A stretch of DNA of 64,000 bases from Chromobacterium sp. IIBBL 290-4 (GCF_024207115.1 NZ_CP100128.1:3534001-3598000); one strand, 5' to 3'. Shown: positions 17,399-26,819, numbered from the stretch's first letter. Translations and numbers: made by a program. The notes: generated by a model from the sequence alone, not told the origin.

Positions 17399-18534
17399 GG
17401 TGCGGGATCGGGATCGGACAATTCGCGCGGGACCGACAGATCCGGCAGCAAGGGCCGGCTGCGGCGGCTACCCGCCTGAAACGCCTTCAGTTGCAGAACA
17501 TAGGTCAAAACCTGCGCCACCGCGCGATACAGCGGCGCGGGGATTTGCTGGTTGACCTGGGTGGTGTGGTACACCGCGCGCGCCAAGGGCGGCAGCGGCA
17601 ATACCGTCAGTTTCAGTTCGTCCGCCAATTGGCGGATGTACAGCGCCATCTCGTCCACGCCCTTGGCGACGATGAAGGGCGCTTCGGCGCGGTCTTCGTC
17701 GTACTTCAGCGCCACTGCGTAGTGGCTGGGGTTGACGATGATGACGTCGGCGCCGGGCAGCGCCTTGCGCACGCCGCGCTGCGCCAGTTGGCGCTGCACC
17801 TGGCGGATGCGCTGGCGCACTTCGGGCCGGCCTTCGGTGTTCTTGTGCTCTTCCTTGATTTCCTGCTTGCTCATCCGCTGCTGCTTGAGGAACAGAAACC
17901 ATTGCAGCGGCAGGTCGGCCAGCGCGAACAGCAAAAACACCGCCGCCAGCTGGATCAGCGCGCCCAGCAGCAGGTCGGCCGCGCCGGCCAGGGTGGGCAG
18001 CAGCGGCATGCTGTGCAAGGCGAAGAAATCATGCAGCGAGGCGCTGGCGATGCGGTACAGCAGCCAGCCCAGCACCAGCGCCTTGGCGATGGATTTGCCG
18101 ATCTCGCTGGCGTGCTTGGGCGAGGCCAGCCGGGAGAAGTGCGCCAGCGGGTTCATCCGCTCGAACTTGGGGCTGAGCTGGTTCAGCACAAACACCCAGC
18201 CGCCGGGAAACAGGCTGGCGACCAGCATCAGCGCCGGGATGACGGCCAGCGGCGCCAGCATTTTCAAGATCAGCAGCAGCGTGCCGCCAAACAGCTTGGA
18301 CCAGCTGTTTTCCAGCGCGCCCTGGCCGGACAGCGAGGCGAAGGCGAGGGCGAACAGCTGGCGGAAGTCGTCCAGCCAGCCGGGCGCCAGCCAGAAAACC
18401 AGCTTCAGCGCCAGGATCAGGCCCAGCGCGGCGGCCAGGTCCTTGGAGCGCGGCACCTGGCCTTGCTCGCGCGCCTTGCGCAGCCGCTGCGGCGTGGCCT
18501 TTTCGGTTTTGTCGCTCTGATGCGCCTCAGCCAT
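17395..18534 (-). CDS. flhB: FlhB, export specificity switch (lateral type)
   Basis: 379 residues. Four membrane segments lie in the first 210 residues, then a cytosolic domain. The autocleavage site, normally NPTH, reads NPSH here (N268-P269-S270-H271). Ser for Thr is a conservative change and the catalytic Asn and neighbouring Pro and His remain, so cleavage may still occur. FlhB switches export from rod/hook to filament substrates. It overlaps fliR by eight bases upstream. Confidence 0.95.
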   Translation of the reverse strand: MAEAHQSDKTEKATPQRLRKAREQGQVPRSKDLAAALGLILALKLVFWLAPGWLDDFRQLFALAFASLSGQGALENSWSKLFGGTLLLILKMLAPLAVIPALMLVASLFPGGWVFVLNQLSPKFERMNPLAHFSRLASPKHASEIGKSIAKALVLGWLLYRIASASLHDFFALHSMPLLPTLAGAADLLLGALIQLAAVFLLFALADLPLQWFLFLKQQRMSKQEIKEEHKNTEGRPEVRQRIRQVQRQLAQRGVRKALPGADVIIVNPSHYAVALKYDEDRAEAPFIVAKGVDEMALYIRQLADELKLTVLPLPPLARAVYHTTQVNQQIPAPLYRAVAQVLTYVLQLKAFQAGSRRSRPLLPDLSVPRELSDPDPAP

Positions 18535-19312
18535 GGCCCATCTCCAGCAACTGGTTCAACAGCCGCAGCGTTTGCTCGCTCAGGCTCAGGTATTGCGGCG
18601 GCAGCACCTGCATCAGCAAGGTGAGGGTGCCGAGGCCGAATAGCGTCACCACCGGGAAACCCAGCGAAAACAGATTCAGCGCCGGCGCCACTCGGTTGAT
18701 CATGCCGAAACCGGCTTGCACCACGAAGGTGGCGAACACCACCGGCAGGGCCAGAATCATCGCCGCCGACATCACCCAGCCCACGCTGCCGGCCAGCGCG
18801 CCGAGCGAGGCTTGCGGAATGCCGCCGCCCAGCGGCCAGGCGCGGAAGCTGGCGTACACCACTTGCGCCAGCACCAGGTGGCCGTCCATGGCGAAAAACA
18901 GCAGCGCGGCGAACAGGTAAAGCAGGCTGGACACCACGTCCGAGCTGTTGCCGTTGCCGGGGTCGTTCATCACCGCCATCGACAGGCCCATCTGCGAGGA
19001 CAGCAAGAAGCCCAGCAAGGCCAGGATGGACAAGGTCAGTTGAAAGGCCAGGCCGAACAACAGGCCGATGATCACTTGCTCCACGCTGGCGGCGATGCCG
19101 TGCAGGGTGAACGGGTCGATGGGCGAATGCGCCGGCATGCCGGGAATGCAGGCGACGGCGAGCGCCAGGGCCAAGCCGATGCGCGCTTGCAGCGGCACGA
19201 CGGCGTCGCCGATGAAGGGCGCGATGCTGAACGCCGCCAGCAAGCGGCAAAACGGCCACCACACGGCGGGGATCAGGTCCAGCCACTGGGCGTACAGGCC
19301 CTGCATGCTCAT
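18527..19312 (-). CDS. fliR: FliR, export gate component
   Basis: 261 residues, almost wholly hydrophobic, with the FliR-family spacing of helices and a conserved GLAFQLTLSILALLGFLLSSQMGLSMA stretch. FliR assembles with FliP and FliQ into the helical core of the export gate. Its ATG overlaps the fliQ stop (ATGA). Confidence 0.93.
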   Translation of the reverse strand: MSMQGLYAQWLDLIPAVWWPFCRLLAAFSIAPFIGDAVVPLQARIGLALALAVACIPGMPAHSPIDPFTLHGIAASVEQVIIGLLFGLAFQLTLSILALLGFLLSSQMGLSMAVMNDPGNGNSSDVVSSLLYLFAALLFFAMDGHLVLAQVVYASFRAWPLGGGIPQASLGALAGSVGWVMSAAMILALPVVFATFVVQAGFGMINRVAPALNLFSLGFPVVTLFGLGTLTLLMQVLPPQYLSLSEQTLRLLNQLLEMGHG

Positions 19313-19581
19313 CCGACCTGGCTGGCGGCGCGCTGGAACATGGCGACGCAGAAGTCCATCAGATAGCCGGTGATCCAGTGCCCGGCCAGCGCGATGGTAA
19401 GCAGCACCACCAGCAGGCGGGGCAGGAAGGATAGCGTCTGTTCATTGATCTGGGTGGCGGCCTGGATCAGGCTCACCACCACGCCGACGATCAGGCTGGG
19501 CAGCACCAGCAGCACCACCAGCGTCACCACCACGCGCAGGCTGTCGTTGACGATGTCGACGGCGATATCCGGGGTCAGCAT
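19309..19581 (-). CDS. fliQ: FliQ, export gate component
   Basis: 90 residues with two membrane segments (residues 16-40 and 52-75) flanking the conserved IQAATQINEQTLSF motif. This is the normal size and pattern for FliQ. It overlaps fliR downstream and lies 12 bp after the fliP stop. Confidence 0.95.
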   Translation of the reverse strand: MLTPDIAVDIVNDSLRVVVTLVVLLVLPSLIVGVVVSLIQAATQINEQTLSFLPRLLVVLLTIALAGHWITGYLMDFCVAMFQRAASQVG

Positions 19582-19593
19582 GGGGCGGGATCC

Positions 19594-20340
19594 TCAATAA
19601 GCCTGTATCGACGTGACCAGGGTGTTGACGGTCAGCGACCAGCCGTCCACCAGCACGAACAACAGCAATTTCAGTGGCAGCGAAATCACCAGCGGCGACA
19701 GCATCATCATGCCCATCGCCATCAGCACGCTGGACACCACCAGGTCTATCACCAAAAAGGGGATGAACAGCATGCAGCCGATCTGGAAAGCCGTTTTCAG
19801 CTCGGACAGCACAAAGGCCGCCAGCTTGACGGTGAAGGCGTGGTCTTCCGGCTTGAGCGTGTCGGACTCGCCCGACAGGCGCGCCACCTGACTGAGCGCG
19901 GCCTTGCTGGTTTGCGCCAGCATGAAGCGGCTGACCGGCTTGGCGGCGACTTCCAGCGCCTGCTGCATGGTGATCTTGTCCTGATCGAACGGCACCATGG
20001 CCTCATTCCACACTTGCAGGCCCACCGGACGCATCACCAAGAGCGTCAGGATCAGCGCCACGCCAGTGATCAGCCGGTTCGGCAGGCCCTGTTGCAGGCC
20101 CAGCGCCTGGCGCAGCAAGGACAGCACGATGACGAAGCGGGTGAAGCTGGTCATCATCAGCGCCAGGATGGGCAGCAGGCCCAGCGCCGTCATCAGGATC
20201 AGGATCTGGGTCTTGACCGTGAAGTCCACCGCCGCGCCGCCGGCGTTGGCCGTCAGCAGCTTCAAGGGCTCGGCCCAGGCGGGCGCGGCGAGCAGCAGGC
20301 CGAATGCGATGGCGGGCAGCCCGGGAAGGACGCGTTTCAT
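19594..20340 (-). CDS. fliP: FliP, export gate component
   Basis: 248 residues. A cleavable signal peptide (MKRVLPGLPAIAFGLLLAAP, Ala-Glu after it) is normal for FliP. The conserved MMTSFTRFVIVLSLLRQALG, then the periplasmic loop, then FELKTAFQIG-like ELKTAFQIGCMLFIPFLVIDLVV follow. The start at 20340 overlaps the fliN stop (TGATG). FliO, which often precedes fliP and helps it assemble, is absent here. Confidence 0.95.
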   Translation of the reverse strand: MKRVLPGLPAIAFGLLLAAPAWAEPLKLLTANAGGAAVDFTVKTQILILMTALGLLPILALMMTSFTRFVIVLSLLRQALGLQQGLPNRLITGVALILTLLVMRPVGLQVWNEAMVPFDQDKITMQQALEVAAKPVSRFMLAQTSKAALSQVARLSGESDTLKPEDHAFTVKLAAFVLSELKTAFQIGCMLFIPFLVIDLVVSSVLMAMGMMMLSPLVISLPLKLLLFVLVDGWSLTVNTLVTSIQAY

Positions 20341-20684
20341 CAGGCCAGGCTGTCCAGCTGCAGATCGTTCAATTCCACCACGCGCAAGCCGTAGTTGTCG
20401 CCGGACACCACCACCTCGGCGCGGCCTATGGTCGTGCCGTTCACCTTGATGTCCAAGGGCTCGCCGGCCACCTTGTCCAGTTCGATCACCGAACCGGGGC
20501 CGATCTGGCACAAGTCGGCCAGCGAGATGTCCGCGCCGCCCACTTCCAGCGTGAGCTTGACCGGAATCTTGCGCAAAAAGGCGCTCATGTCGCGCGGCGC
20601 GGCGGCGGCCTGGGCCGGCGCGGCCTCGGGGGCATCCAGTCCATCCAGAATGCCGTCCAGGTCGAAATCTTGGTTCAGATCCAT
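20340..20684 (-). CDS. fliN: FliN, C-ring switch protein
   Basis: 114 residues. An acidic N-terminal tail is followed by a SpoA domain (IPVKLTLEVGGADISLADL to DNYGLRVVELNDL) that forms the base of the switch complex and binds FliH for substrate delivery. The ATG at 20684 follows AAAGGA. An in-frame ATG at 20699 overlaps the fliM stop (ATGA) and would add five residues. Confidence 0.9.
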   Translation of the reverse strand: MDLNQDFDLDGILDGLDAPEAAPAQAAAAPRDMSAFLRKIPVKLTLEVGGADISLADLCQIGPGSVIELDKVAGEPLDIKVNGTTIGRAEVVVSGDNYGLRVVELNDLQLDSLA

Positions 20685-20695
20685 ATGCTTTCCTT

Positions 20696-21598
20696 TCATT
20701 CGGCGGCGTGAAAGCCGCTGAGGCAGAGCTTGCCTTGCCGTTCCGCTACCTGGGCGGTGAACAGCGGCTTGCCGCGCACGCTGACGTCGGCGCGCGCTTG
20801 CAGGGCGACCGGCAGCACACTGCCGGGCTTGAGATCGAGAATGGCGCCCAAGGGCAGGGTTTGCTCCAGCAGCGCGGCGCTGAGTTTCAGCTTCAGCAGT
20901 TCGGCGAAGCTGCCGGCGGCTTGAGGCGCAACGCCGGCGGGGCGTTGGCTGGACAGCCGCGCCAATAGCGCGTCGAGGGCGGCCGCATCCAGCCGCAGCC
21001 GCAAGGCGCCGCGCGGCGCGTCGCCGTCGGAGAGTTCGATTTCCAGCTGCCAGGCGGCGACCGGCGCGTAAGGCAGGGTGCGCGGCGTCTGCTCCCCCGG
21101 CGCGGTGTGGCCAAGCTTGTGGATGGCGCGGGCCAGCCGCGGCAGCAGCCGCTCGGCCAGATTGCGCCGCAGCCGGCGCTCGGTTTCGGTTTCGGCGGGC
21201 AGGGCGGTTTCCGCCTGCTCCGGGGCGGCGGGCGCGCCGAAGCGGTAGTCCAGAATGCCCAACAGCAGGGCGCGGTCGATATGGCTGCCCAGCTGCCATT
21301 CGCCCAGTTGATGCCATTGCCAGCGCAACTCGTCCTGGGCCGGCAAATGCTGGCGCAAGGCGGCGATGCGGAAGCCGGCGTGGTAGCGGCGGTTCAGCTC
21401 GCGGTCGAAGAAATCCTCCAGCTCCTGGCTGAGCGCGCGGGCGAACAGCGGCAGCAGATGGGTGGGGCGGCCCAGGGTCCGCAGGTCCAAGGCCTGCAGG
21501 CTGGCGCCTTCCTCCGGCGCAACGATTTTGGCTTTGGGCATGGCTGTTTTCGTTTTGGCCGGCGCGAGCACGCCCCGGCGATTGCTGGGAGTGTGCAT
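20696..21598 (-). CDS. fliM: FliM-like switch protein (divergent, lateral type)
   Basis: 300 residues. Gene position and a C-terminal SpoA-like domain (residues 220-298: LPLGAILDLKPGSVLPVALQ) mark it as FliM. The middle domain is strongly diverged, and the usual N-terminal CheY-binding motif (LSQDEIDALL-like) is not seen. Instead the N-terminus is basic (NRRGVLAPAKTKTAMPKAK). Loss of the CheY-binding segment is common in lateral flagellar motors and suggests a switch that does not respond to CheY. First gene of the leftward operon. Confidence 0.82.
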   Translation of the reverse strand: MHTPSNRRGVLAPAKTKTAMPKAKIVAPEEGASLQALDLRTLGRPTHLLPLFARALSQELEDFFDRELNRRYHAGFRIAALRQHLPAQDELRWQWHQLGEWQLGSHIDRALLLGILDYRFGAPAAPEQAETALPAETETERRLRRNLAERLLPRLARAIHKLGHTAPGEQTPRTLPYAPVAAWQLEIELSDGDAPRGALRLRLDAAALDALLARLSSQRPAGVAPQAAGSFAELLKLKLSAALLEQTLPLGAILDLKPGSVLPVALQARADVSVRGKPLFTAQVAERQGKLCLSGFHAAE

Positions 21599-21774
21599 CT
21601 TACTGACTGGCGGACAGCGGTAAAGGGGGAAAATTCACGGTTGACATTGTGAAAAATACCAACGGTGTAATAAATCATTGAGTTTAAAATCCGCCAGCCC
21701 TCTTGCAAGATCCGCATTGGATTCTCCGCGGGGGCATGAGTCGAGATTTTTCAACCGTGCTTTAAGGAGCCGCG
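21599..21774. promoter_or_regulatory. Divergent control region of the two lateral flagellar operons
   Basis: The 176 bp between fliM and fliE must hold both operon promoters. It is AT-richer than its flanks and contains TTGACA at 21641-21646 and an inverted repeat TTCAC-N10-GTGAA (21634-21653). No convincing sigma54 (GG-N10-GC) or sigma28 box was found, so the class of promoter is not settled. Confidence 0.5.
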
Positions 21775-22116
21775 ATGTCCGCCAATTTGGCAATGATGAT
21801 CCACGCCGACCGCAGCCAGTTGCTGGGCGACATGTCCGCCATGGGGAAAGACATCGCCCCTCGCCCCGCCGCGCATGAGCCGGGCGCGAGCCAGAGCCAT
21901 GGTTTCGGCCAGGCCATGATGGACGCGGTGCGCGACGTGGACGGCCAGAACCGCCTGGCCTCGGAAAAAATGACCGAGGTGGACAGCGGCCAGAGCGACG
22001 ATCTGGTCGGCGCCATGCTGATGAGCCAGGAGGCCAATCTGTCGTTCTCCATGCTGATGCAGGTGCGGAACAAGGTGGTCGGCGCGGTGGACGAGCTGAT
22101 CAAGATGCAGCTGTAA
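21775..22116 (+). CDS. fliE: FliE, basal body MS-ring/rod adaptor
   Basis: 113 residues. The C-terminal helices (QEANLSFSMLMQVRNKVVGAVDELIKMQL) carry the classical FliE ending (VRNKxxxAYxEIMRMQ-like). FliE joins the MS ring to the rod and is among the first exported proteins. Strong ribosome site AAGGAG before the ATG. First gene of the rightward operon. Confidence 0.93.
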   Translation: MSANLAMMIHADRSQLLGDMSAMGKDIAPRPAAHEPGASQSHGFGQAMMDAVRDVDGQNRLASEKMTEVDSGQSDDLVGAMLMSQEANLSFSMLMQVRNKVVGAVDELIKMQL

Positions 22117-22131
22117 GCGGGGAAGCAGACA

Positions 22132-23805
22132 GTGGTTCAACAATTGCGCAGCGGCCTGGCCGCATTCCAGCAGCGGCTGAATGGCCGCCAACTGATGCCG
22201 GCTCAGGCCTGGCGCTATCTTTTGCCCATCGTGCTGTTGGCGGTAGGCTTCAGCGTGGCCTTGACGCTATGGCTGTGGCGCGACGACGCCAGCTACAAGC
22301 CGGTGTTCGGAGCGCAGGAAAAAGTCAGCGCCGCCGATATGATGGCGGCGCTGGACGCCGAGAAAATCCCTTACCGGATTCACCCGCAAACCGGCCAGGT
22401 GCTGGTGCCGGAAGATCAATTGGGCCGAGTGCGGATGCAACTGGCGGCCAAGGGCGTGGTGGCGCAGCTGCCGGCCGGCCTGGAGCTGTTGGACAAGAAC
22501 GACCCGCTGGGCGTCAGCCAGTTTGTGCAGGACGTGCGCTTCCGCCGCGGCCTGGAGGGCGAGCTGGCGCAGAGCATCCAGGCGCTGGATCCGGTCAAGA
22601 GCGCGCGCGTGCACCTGTCGCTGCCGCGGACGACTTCCTTTGTCACCGCCGGCTCGGAAAAGGGCTCGGCATCCGTCGTCGCCACCCTGAAGCCCGGCCA
22701 GCAGCTTAGCAACGAGCAGATCGCCGCCGTGGTCAAGCTGGTGGCCGGCAGCGTTTCCACGCTGGATCCGGCGCAGGTGACGCTGGTCGATCAGGCCGGC
22801 AATCTGCTGTCCGCCCATGTCGATCTGTCCGAAGGCGGCATGGTGGGCAACGACAGCGACGCGGCCAAGCGCTTCCGCCAGGAGGCCTTGCAGAATGTGC
22901 GCGACCTGTTGGGGCCGACGCTGGGCGCGGACAATTTCAAAGTCAGCGTCACCGCCGAGGTGGACAACGACAAGGTTGAGGAGACGCGCGAGAAATACGG
23001 CGAAGCGCCCAAGGTCACCAATGAGGCTTCGCGCGAAGAAACCAGCACCGAGCGCATGGCGCTGGGCGTGCCGGGCTCGCTGAGCAACCGCCCGGTCAAT
23101 ACCGACGCTTCCGGCGGCGCGGGCGAGAAGGCCGGCAACAGCAAGAACGCCGTCACTCGCCAGTATGCTTACGACCGCAATATCACCAATATCAAGCGCG
23201 CCCGCGGCACGCTGCGCCGCCTCAGCGTGGCCGTGGTGCTGAATCAGGGCGCCGCGCCGGGCCGCCGCGGCTGGCAGCAGGCCGACCTGGCCAATATCGA
23301 CAAGTTGCTGCGCAACGGCCTGGGCATCAACGCGGTCCGCGGCGACGTGCTAGCCGTCTCCACTCTCAATTTCGCCGCTGTCTCGCAGGAGCCGCCGCTG
23401 TGGGAACAGCCGGAAACCTGGTTCGAGGGCGCGCGCTGGCTGGTTTACGGCCTGGGTTTGCTGCTGGCTTATTTGTTGCTGGCGCGGCCGCTGCTGCGGC
23501 TGGCGCAGCGCCTGGCCGAGCGCAAGCTGGCGGACTTCGCCCCTGGCGAGGTGGACGTGACGCCGGAAGACCCGCTGCTGGACAACCGTCCGCTGCGCGA
23601 GGCCGCCGCCCAGCGCCAGGCGGCCCTGTCCGCCGCGCCTGGCGACAGCCCGGTGGTGCCCTTGCTGGAAAATTACGATCTGCCGCCGGCCGGCTCGCCG
23701 GTCGATGTGATGGTGGATCACCTGAAGGCGTTGGCGGCCAAGGAGCCGGAACGCGTCGCCGAGGTGGTCAAACAATGGGTGCAGAACAATGGACGTAAAC
23801 AATAA
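22132..23805 (+). CDS. fliF: FliF, MS-ring protein
   Basis: 557 residues starting at a GTG. There are two membrane segments (about residues 25-45 and 430-450) with the periplasmic ring-building YscJ/FliF domains between them (YKPVFGAQEKVSAADMMAALDAEKIPYRI, then QVTLVDQAGNLLS). The cytosolic tail ends with a segment that binds FliG. It overlaps fliG by 17 bases. Confidence 0.95.
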   Translation: MVQQLRSGLAAFQQRLNGRQLMPAQAWRYLLPIVLLAVGFSVALTLWLWRDDASYKPVFGAQEKVSAADMMAALDAEKIPYRIHPQTGQVLVPEDQLGRVRMQLAAKGVVAQLPAGLELLDKNDPLGVSQFVQDVRFRRGLEGELAQSIQALDPVKSARVHLSLPRTTSFVTAGSEKGSASVVATLKPGQQLSNEQIAAVVKLVAGSVSTLDPAQVTLVDQAGNLLSAHVDLSEGGMVGNDSDAAKRFRQEALQNVRDLLGPTLGADNFKVSVTAEVDNDKVEETREKYGEAPKVTNEASREETSTERMALGVPGSLSNRPVNTDASGGAGEKAGNSKNAVTRQYAYDRNITNIKRARGTLRRLSVAVVLNQGAAPGRRGWQQADLANIDKLLRNGLGINAVRGDVLAVSTLNFAAVSQEPPLWEQPETWFEGARWLVYGLGLLLAYLLLARPLLRLAQRLAERKLADFAPGEVDVTPEDPLLDNRPLREAAAQRQAALSAAPGDSPVVPLLENYDLPPAGSPVDVMVDHLKALAAKEPERVAEVVKQWVQNNGRKQ

Positions 23806-24835
23806 TTTCGAACCGGCGGCCGCGCCGCTGCCGGCCAGCGCCAATGGCCAGATGAGCGCCATCGAGCAAGCCGCCGTGCTGATGCTGTGCATGGGCGAGG
23901 AGCCTGCCGCGGCGGTGCTGCGCTGCCTGAGCCGCGAAGAGCTGCTGCAGGTGACGCAGGCCATGTCCAGCATGAGCGGCATCAAGGTGGACGCAGTGCG
24001 CACCACCATCCAGCGTTTCTTTGACGAATACCGCGAGCAAAGCGGCGTCCACGGCGCCAGCCGCAGCTTCCTCAAGCGCTCGCTGGAGCTGGCACTGGGC
24101 GGCGACATCGCCGGCAGCGTGCTCGATACCATTTACGGCGACGCCATCCGCCCCAAGATGGCGCGGCTGCAGTGGGTATCGCCGCAATGGCTGGCCGACC
24201 GCATCGCCGCCGAGCATGTGCGGATGCAGGCCGTCTTCCTCGCCTTCTTGCCGCCGGCCCTGGCCGGCCAGGTGGTGGAGGCGCTGCCGGCCGTCAGCCG
24301 CGACAGCGTGCTGGCGCACATCGCCCGTTTGAAAGACGTGGACCGCGAGTTGCTGGATGAATTGGACGAACTGGTCAATCGCTGCCTGGAAAGCCTGCAC
24401 ACCCAAAGCACCGTGGTGGAAGGCATGCAGCAGACCGCCGACATTCTCAACCGCCTGCAGGGCGATCGCGGCCAGATGATGGAGCTGCTGCGCGCGCACG
24501 ACCCGGAAATCGTCGACGAGATCGAAGTGCGCATGTACGACTTCTTCATCCTGTCGCGCCAGACCGAGGAAGTGCTGATGCGCATTTGCGAGGATGTGCC
24601 GCTGGAGTTGTGGGCGGTGGCGCTCAAGGGCGCGGAGCCCGCGGTGCGCGAAGCCATCATCCAGACCATGCCGCGCCGCCAGGCGCAAAACTTCGAGGCC
24701 ACCATGCGCCGCTCCGGCCCGGTGCCGAAGAGCCGGGTGGAGGAAGCCCGCCGCGAAATCATGGCCCAGGTGCGGCAGCTGGCCGACGCCGGCGAGATCG
24801 ACCTGCAATTATTCCCTGAAGAGGTAGTGGAATGA
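23789..24835 (+). CDS. fliG: FliG, motor switch torque protein
   Basis: 348 residues with the three armadillo-like FliG domains. The C-terminal torque helix region keeps charged residues (SRVEEARREIMAQVRQLADAGEID), and the protein ends QLFPEEVVE as in classical FliG. It sits on the MS ring and interacts with MotA. The stop overlaps the fliH start (ATGA). Confidence 0.95.
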   Translation: MDVNNNFEPAAAPLPASANGQMSAIEQAAVLMLCMGEEPAAAVLRCLSREELLQVTQAMSSMSGIKVDAVRTTIQRFFDEYREQSGVHGASRSFLKRSLELALGGDIAGSVLDTIYGDAIRPKMARLQWVSPQWLADRIAAEHVRMQAVFLAFLPPALAGQVVEALPAVSRDSVLAHIARLKDVDRELLDELDELVNRCLESLHTQSTVVEGMQQTADILNRLQGDRGQMMELLRAHDPEIVDEIEVRMYDFFILSRQTEEVLMRICEDVPLELWAVALKGAEPAVREAIIQTMPRRQAQNFEATMRRSGPVPKSRVEEARREIMAQVRQLADAGEIDLQLFPEEVVE

Positions 24836-25503
24836 AGCAGTGGCGCACCTTCCGTTTTCCGCCGCTGATCGAAGGCGCTCCGCTGGAGCCGATGGCGGCC
24901 GCCGAGGTGCAGGCTTCCGCCGCCGATGGCTTCCGCCAAGGCATGGATGCCGGTTATCGCGAAGGCTACGACAGCGGCGAGGCGGCTGGCCGCGATGCCG
25001 GCTATCAGGCGGGAGTGGCGCTGGGCCGAGCCGAGGGCATGGCCGCCGCGCGCGCCGAAACGCTGGCCGGACTGGAGACGCTGGGCGCGCCGCTGGAGTC
25101 GGCCATCGAGCAGTTGCGCCAGCTGTGCCGCGATTACCAGGCCGCCCAGCGCGACGAAGTGGTGGATCTGGTGGCCAAGGTGGCGCGCCAGGTGATCCGC
25201 TGCGAGCTGGCGCTGAAACCGGCGCAGATTCTGGACCTGGTGGAGGAAACGCTGGCCGCGCTGCCGCAAGACGCGCACAGCCAGGGCGAAGTGGAAGTGT
25301 TGCTCAATCCGGAAGAATGCCAGCGCATCCAGGAGCTGGCGCCTGAGCGCGCCGCCCGCTGGAAGCTGATCGCCGACGACGCGCTGGCGCCGGGCGAATG
25401 CCGGGTGCGGGCCGCTTCGTCCGAGGCCGATGCCGGCTGCCAGCAGCGGCTGAAGCACTGCATGGACAGCCTGCGCGAGCAGCTGCAAACGGAGCCTAGC
25501 TAA
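24832..25503 (+). CDS. fliH: FliH, export ATPase regulator
   Basis: 223 residues. The N-terminal half has Gly-x3-Gly-like repeats (GFRQGMDAGYREGYDSGEAAG, GYQAGVALG), a hallmark of FliH. The C-terminal domain (VVDLVAKVARQVIRCEL) is the one that binds FliI. It links the ATPase to the C ring through FliN. Confidence 0.92.
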   Translation: MKQWRTFRFPPLIEGAPLEPMAAAEVQASAADGFRQGMDAGYREGYDSGEAAGRDAGYQAGVALGRAEGMAAARAETLAGLETLGAPLESAIEQLRQLCRDYQAAQRDEVVDLVAKVARQVIRCELALKPAQILDLVEETLAALPQDAHSQGEVEVLLNPEECQRIQELAPERAARWKLIADDALAPGECRVRAASSEADAGCQQRLKHCMDSLREQLQTEPS

Positions 25504-25505
25504 GC

Positions 25506-26819
25506 ATGCTGCGCCAGACCCTCAGCCAGCTCGCCATTCCGGACACCCCGGTCGCCACCATCAGCGGCAAGCTGGTGGGCGTCAGCGGCCTCTTGCTGGA
25601 AAGCGTGGGCTGCCCCTTGGAGACTGGCCAGCGCTGTCTGGTGGAAACCGCCGGCGGCGGCTGGCTTCAGGCGCAGGTGGTGGGCTTCAGGCGCGAAGTG
25701 TCTTTCTTGATGCCGTTCAAAAAGCCGGTGGGCTTGACTACCGGCGCGCGGGTCGTGCCCGCGCCTGACAACGGCGGCCTGATGATAGGCGACGGCTGGC
25801 TGGGCCGCATCGTCAATGGCCTGGGCGAGCCGCTGGACGACAAGGGCCGTCTGGGCGGCGAGTTTCCGCTGGCCGCCCATCCGCCGCAAATCAATCCGCT
25901 GAAGAAAAACCCGGTTGCCGCGCCGCTGGATGTCGGCGTGCGCGCCATCAACGGCCTGCTGACGGTAGGTCGCGGCCAGCGTGTCGGCCTGTTCGCCGGT
26001 TCCGGCGTCGGCAAGAGCGTGCTCTTGGGCATGATCACCCGGCATACCGAGGCCGATGTGGTGGTGGTGGGGCTGATAGGCGAACGCGGCCGCGAGGTGC
26101 GCGAGTTCGTCGAGCATGCCTTGGGGCCGGAAGGGCTGGCCAAGGCGGTGCTGGTGGTGGCGCCGGCCGATGAGTCGCCGCTGATGCGGCTCAAGGCAAC
26201 TGAGCTGACCCACACCATAGCCGCGCACTTCCGCGATCAGGGCCATAACGTCTTGCTGCTGGTGGATTCGCTGACCCGTTACGCCATGGCGCAACGCGAG
26301 GTGGCGCTGGCTCTGGGCGAGCCGCCGGCCACGCGCGGCTATCCGCCCTCGGTGTTCGGCCTGCTGCCCAGCCTGGCCGAGAGCGCCGGCAACGGCGACA
26401 GGGGCGAGGGCAGCATGAGCGCCATCTACACCGTGCTGGCCGAAGGCGATGATCAGCAAGACCCGGTAGTGGACACCGCCCGCGCCATTCTGGATGGGCA
26501 CATCGTGCTCAGCCGCGAGCTGGCCGAGCGCGGCCATTATCCCGCCATCGACATTTCCCGCTCGGTCAGCCGCTGCATGAGCCAGCTGATCACTGCCGAG
26601 CATGCCGCCGCCGCGCGCGAACTGCGCGGCGCCTGGAGCCGTTATCAGGAAGTGCGCGGCTTGCTGCCCTTGGGCGCCTATGTGCCGGGCGCGGACGCCG
26701 CCACTGACCGCGCGCTGCGTCTGCAGCCGGCCATCGAGGCCTGGCTGCGCCAAGGCGCGGACGAAGGCGCGCCGTTCGAGGATGTCCGGCAGCGGATGCA
26801 GGAGCTGGCCCGAGCATGA
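25506..26819 (+). CDS. fliI: FliI, flagellar export ATPase
   Basis: 437 residues, F1-beta-like. Walker A GSGVGKS lies at residues 165-171, and the Walker B region reads LLLVDSLTRYAMAQREV. The family motif GEPPATRGYPPSVF is present. FliI unfolds and releases export substrates at the base of the gate. The start lies 2 bp after the fliH stop and the end overlaps fliJ (ATGA). Confidence 0.96.
   Translation: MLRQTLSQLAIPDTPVATISGKLVGVSGLLLESVGCPLETGQRCLVETAGGGWLQAQVVGFRREVSFLMPFKKPVGLTTGARVVPAPDNGGLMIGDGWLGRIVNGLGEPLDDKGRLGGEFPLAAHPPQINPLKKNPVAAPLDVGVRAINGLLTVGRGQRVGLFAGSGVGKSVLLGMITRHTEADVVVVGLIGERGREVREFVEHALGPEGLAKAVLVVAPADESPLMRLKATELTHTIAAHFRDQGHNVLLLVDSLTRYAMAQREVALALGEPPATRGYPPSVFGLLPSLAESAGNGDRGEGSMSAIYTVLAEGDDQQDPVVDTARAILDGHIVLSRELAERGHYPAIDISRSVSRCMSQLITAEHAAAARELRGAWSRYQEVRGLLPLGAYVPGADAATDRALRLQPAIEAWLRQGADEGAPFEDVRQRMQELARA

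Noticed and set aside
21634-21653. TTCAC-N10-GTGAA as a Crp site
   Set aside because: The Crp consensus needs TGTGA-N6-TCACA. The arms here are in the reverse order, so only an unassigned inverted repeat is noted.
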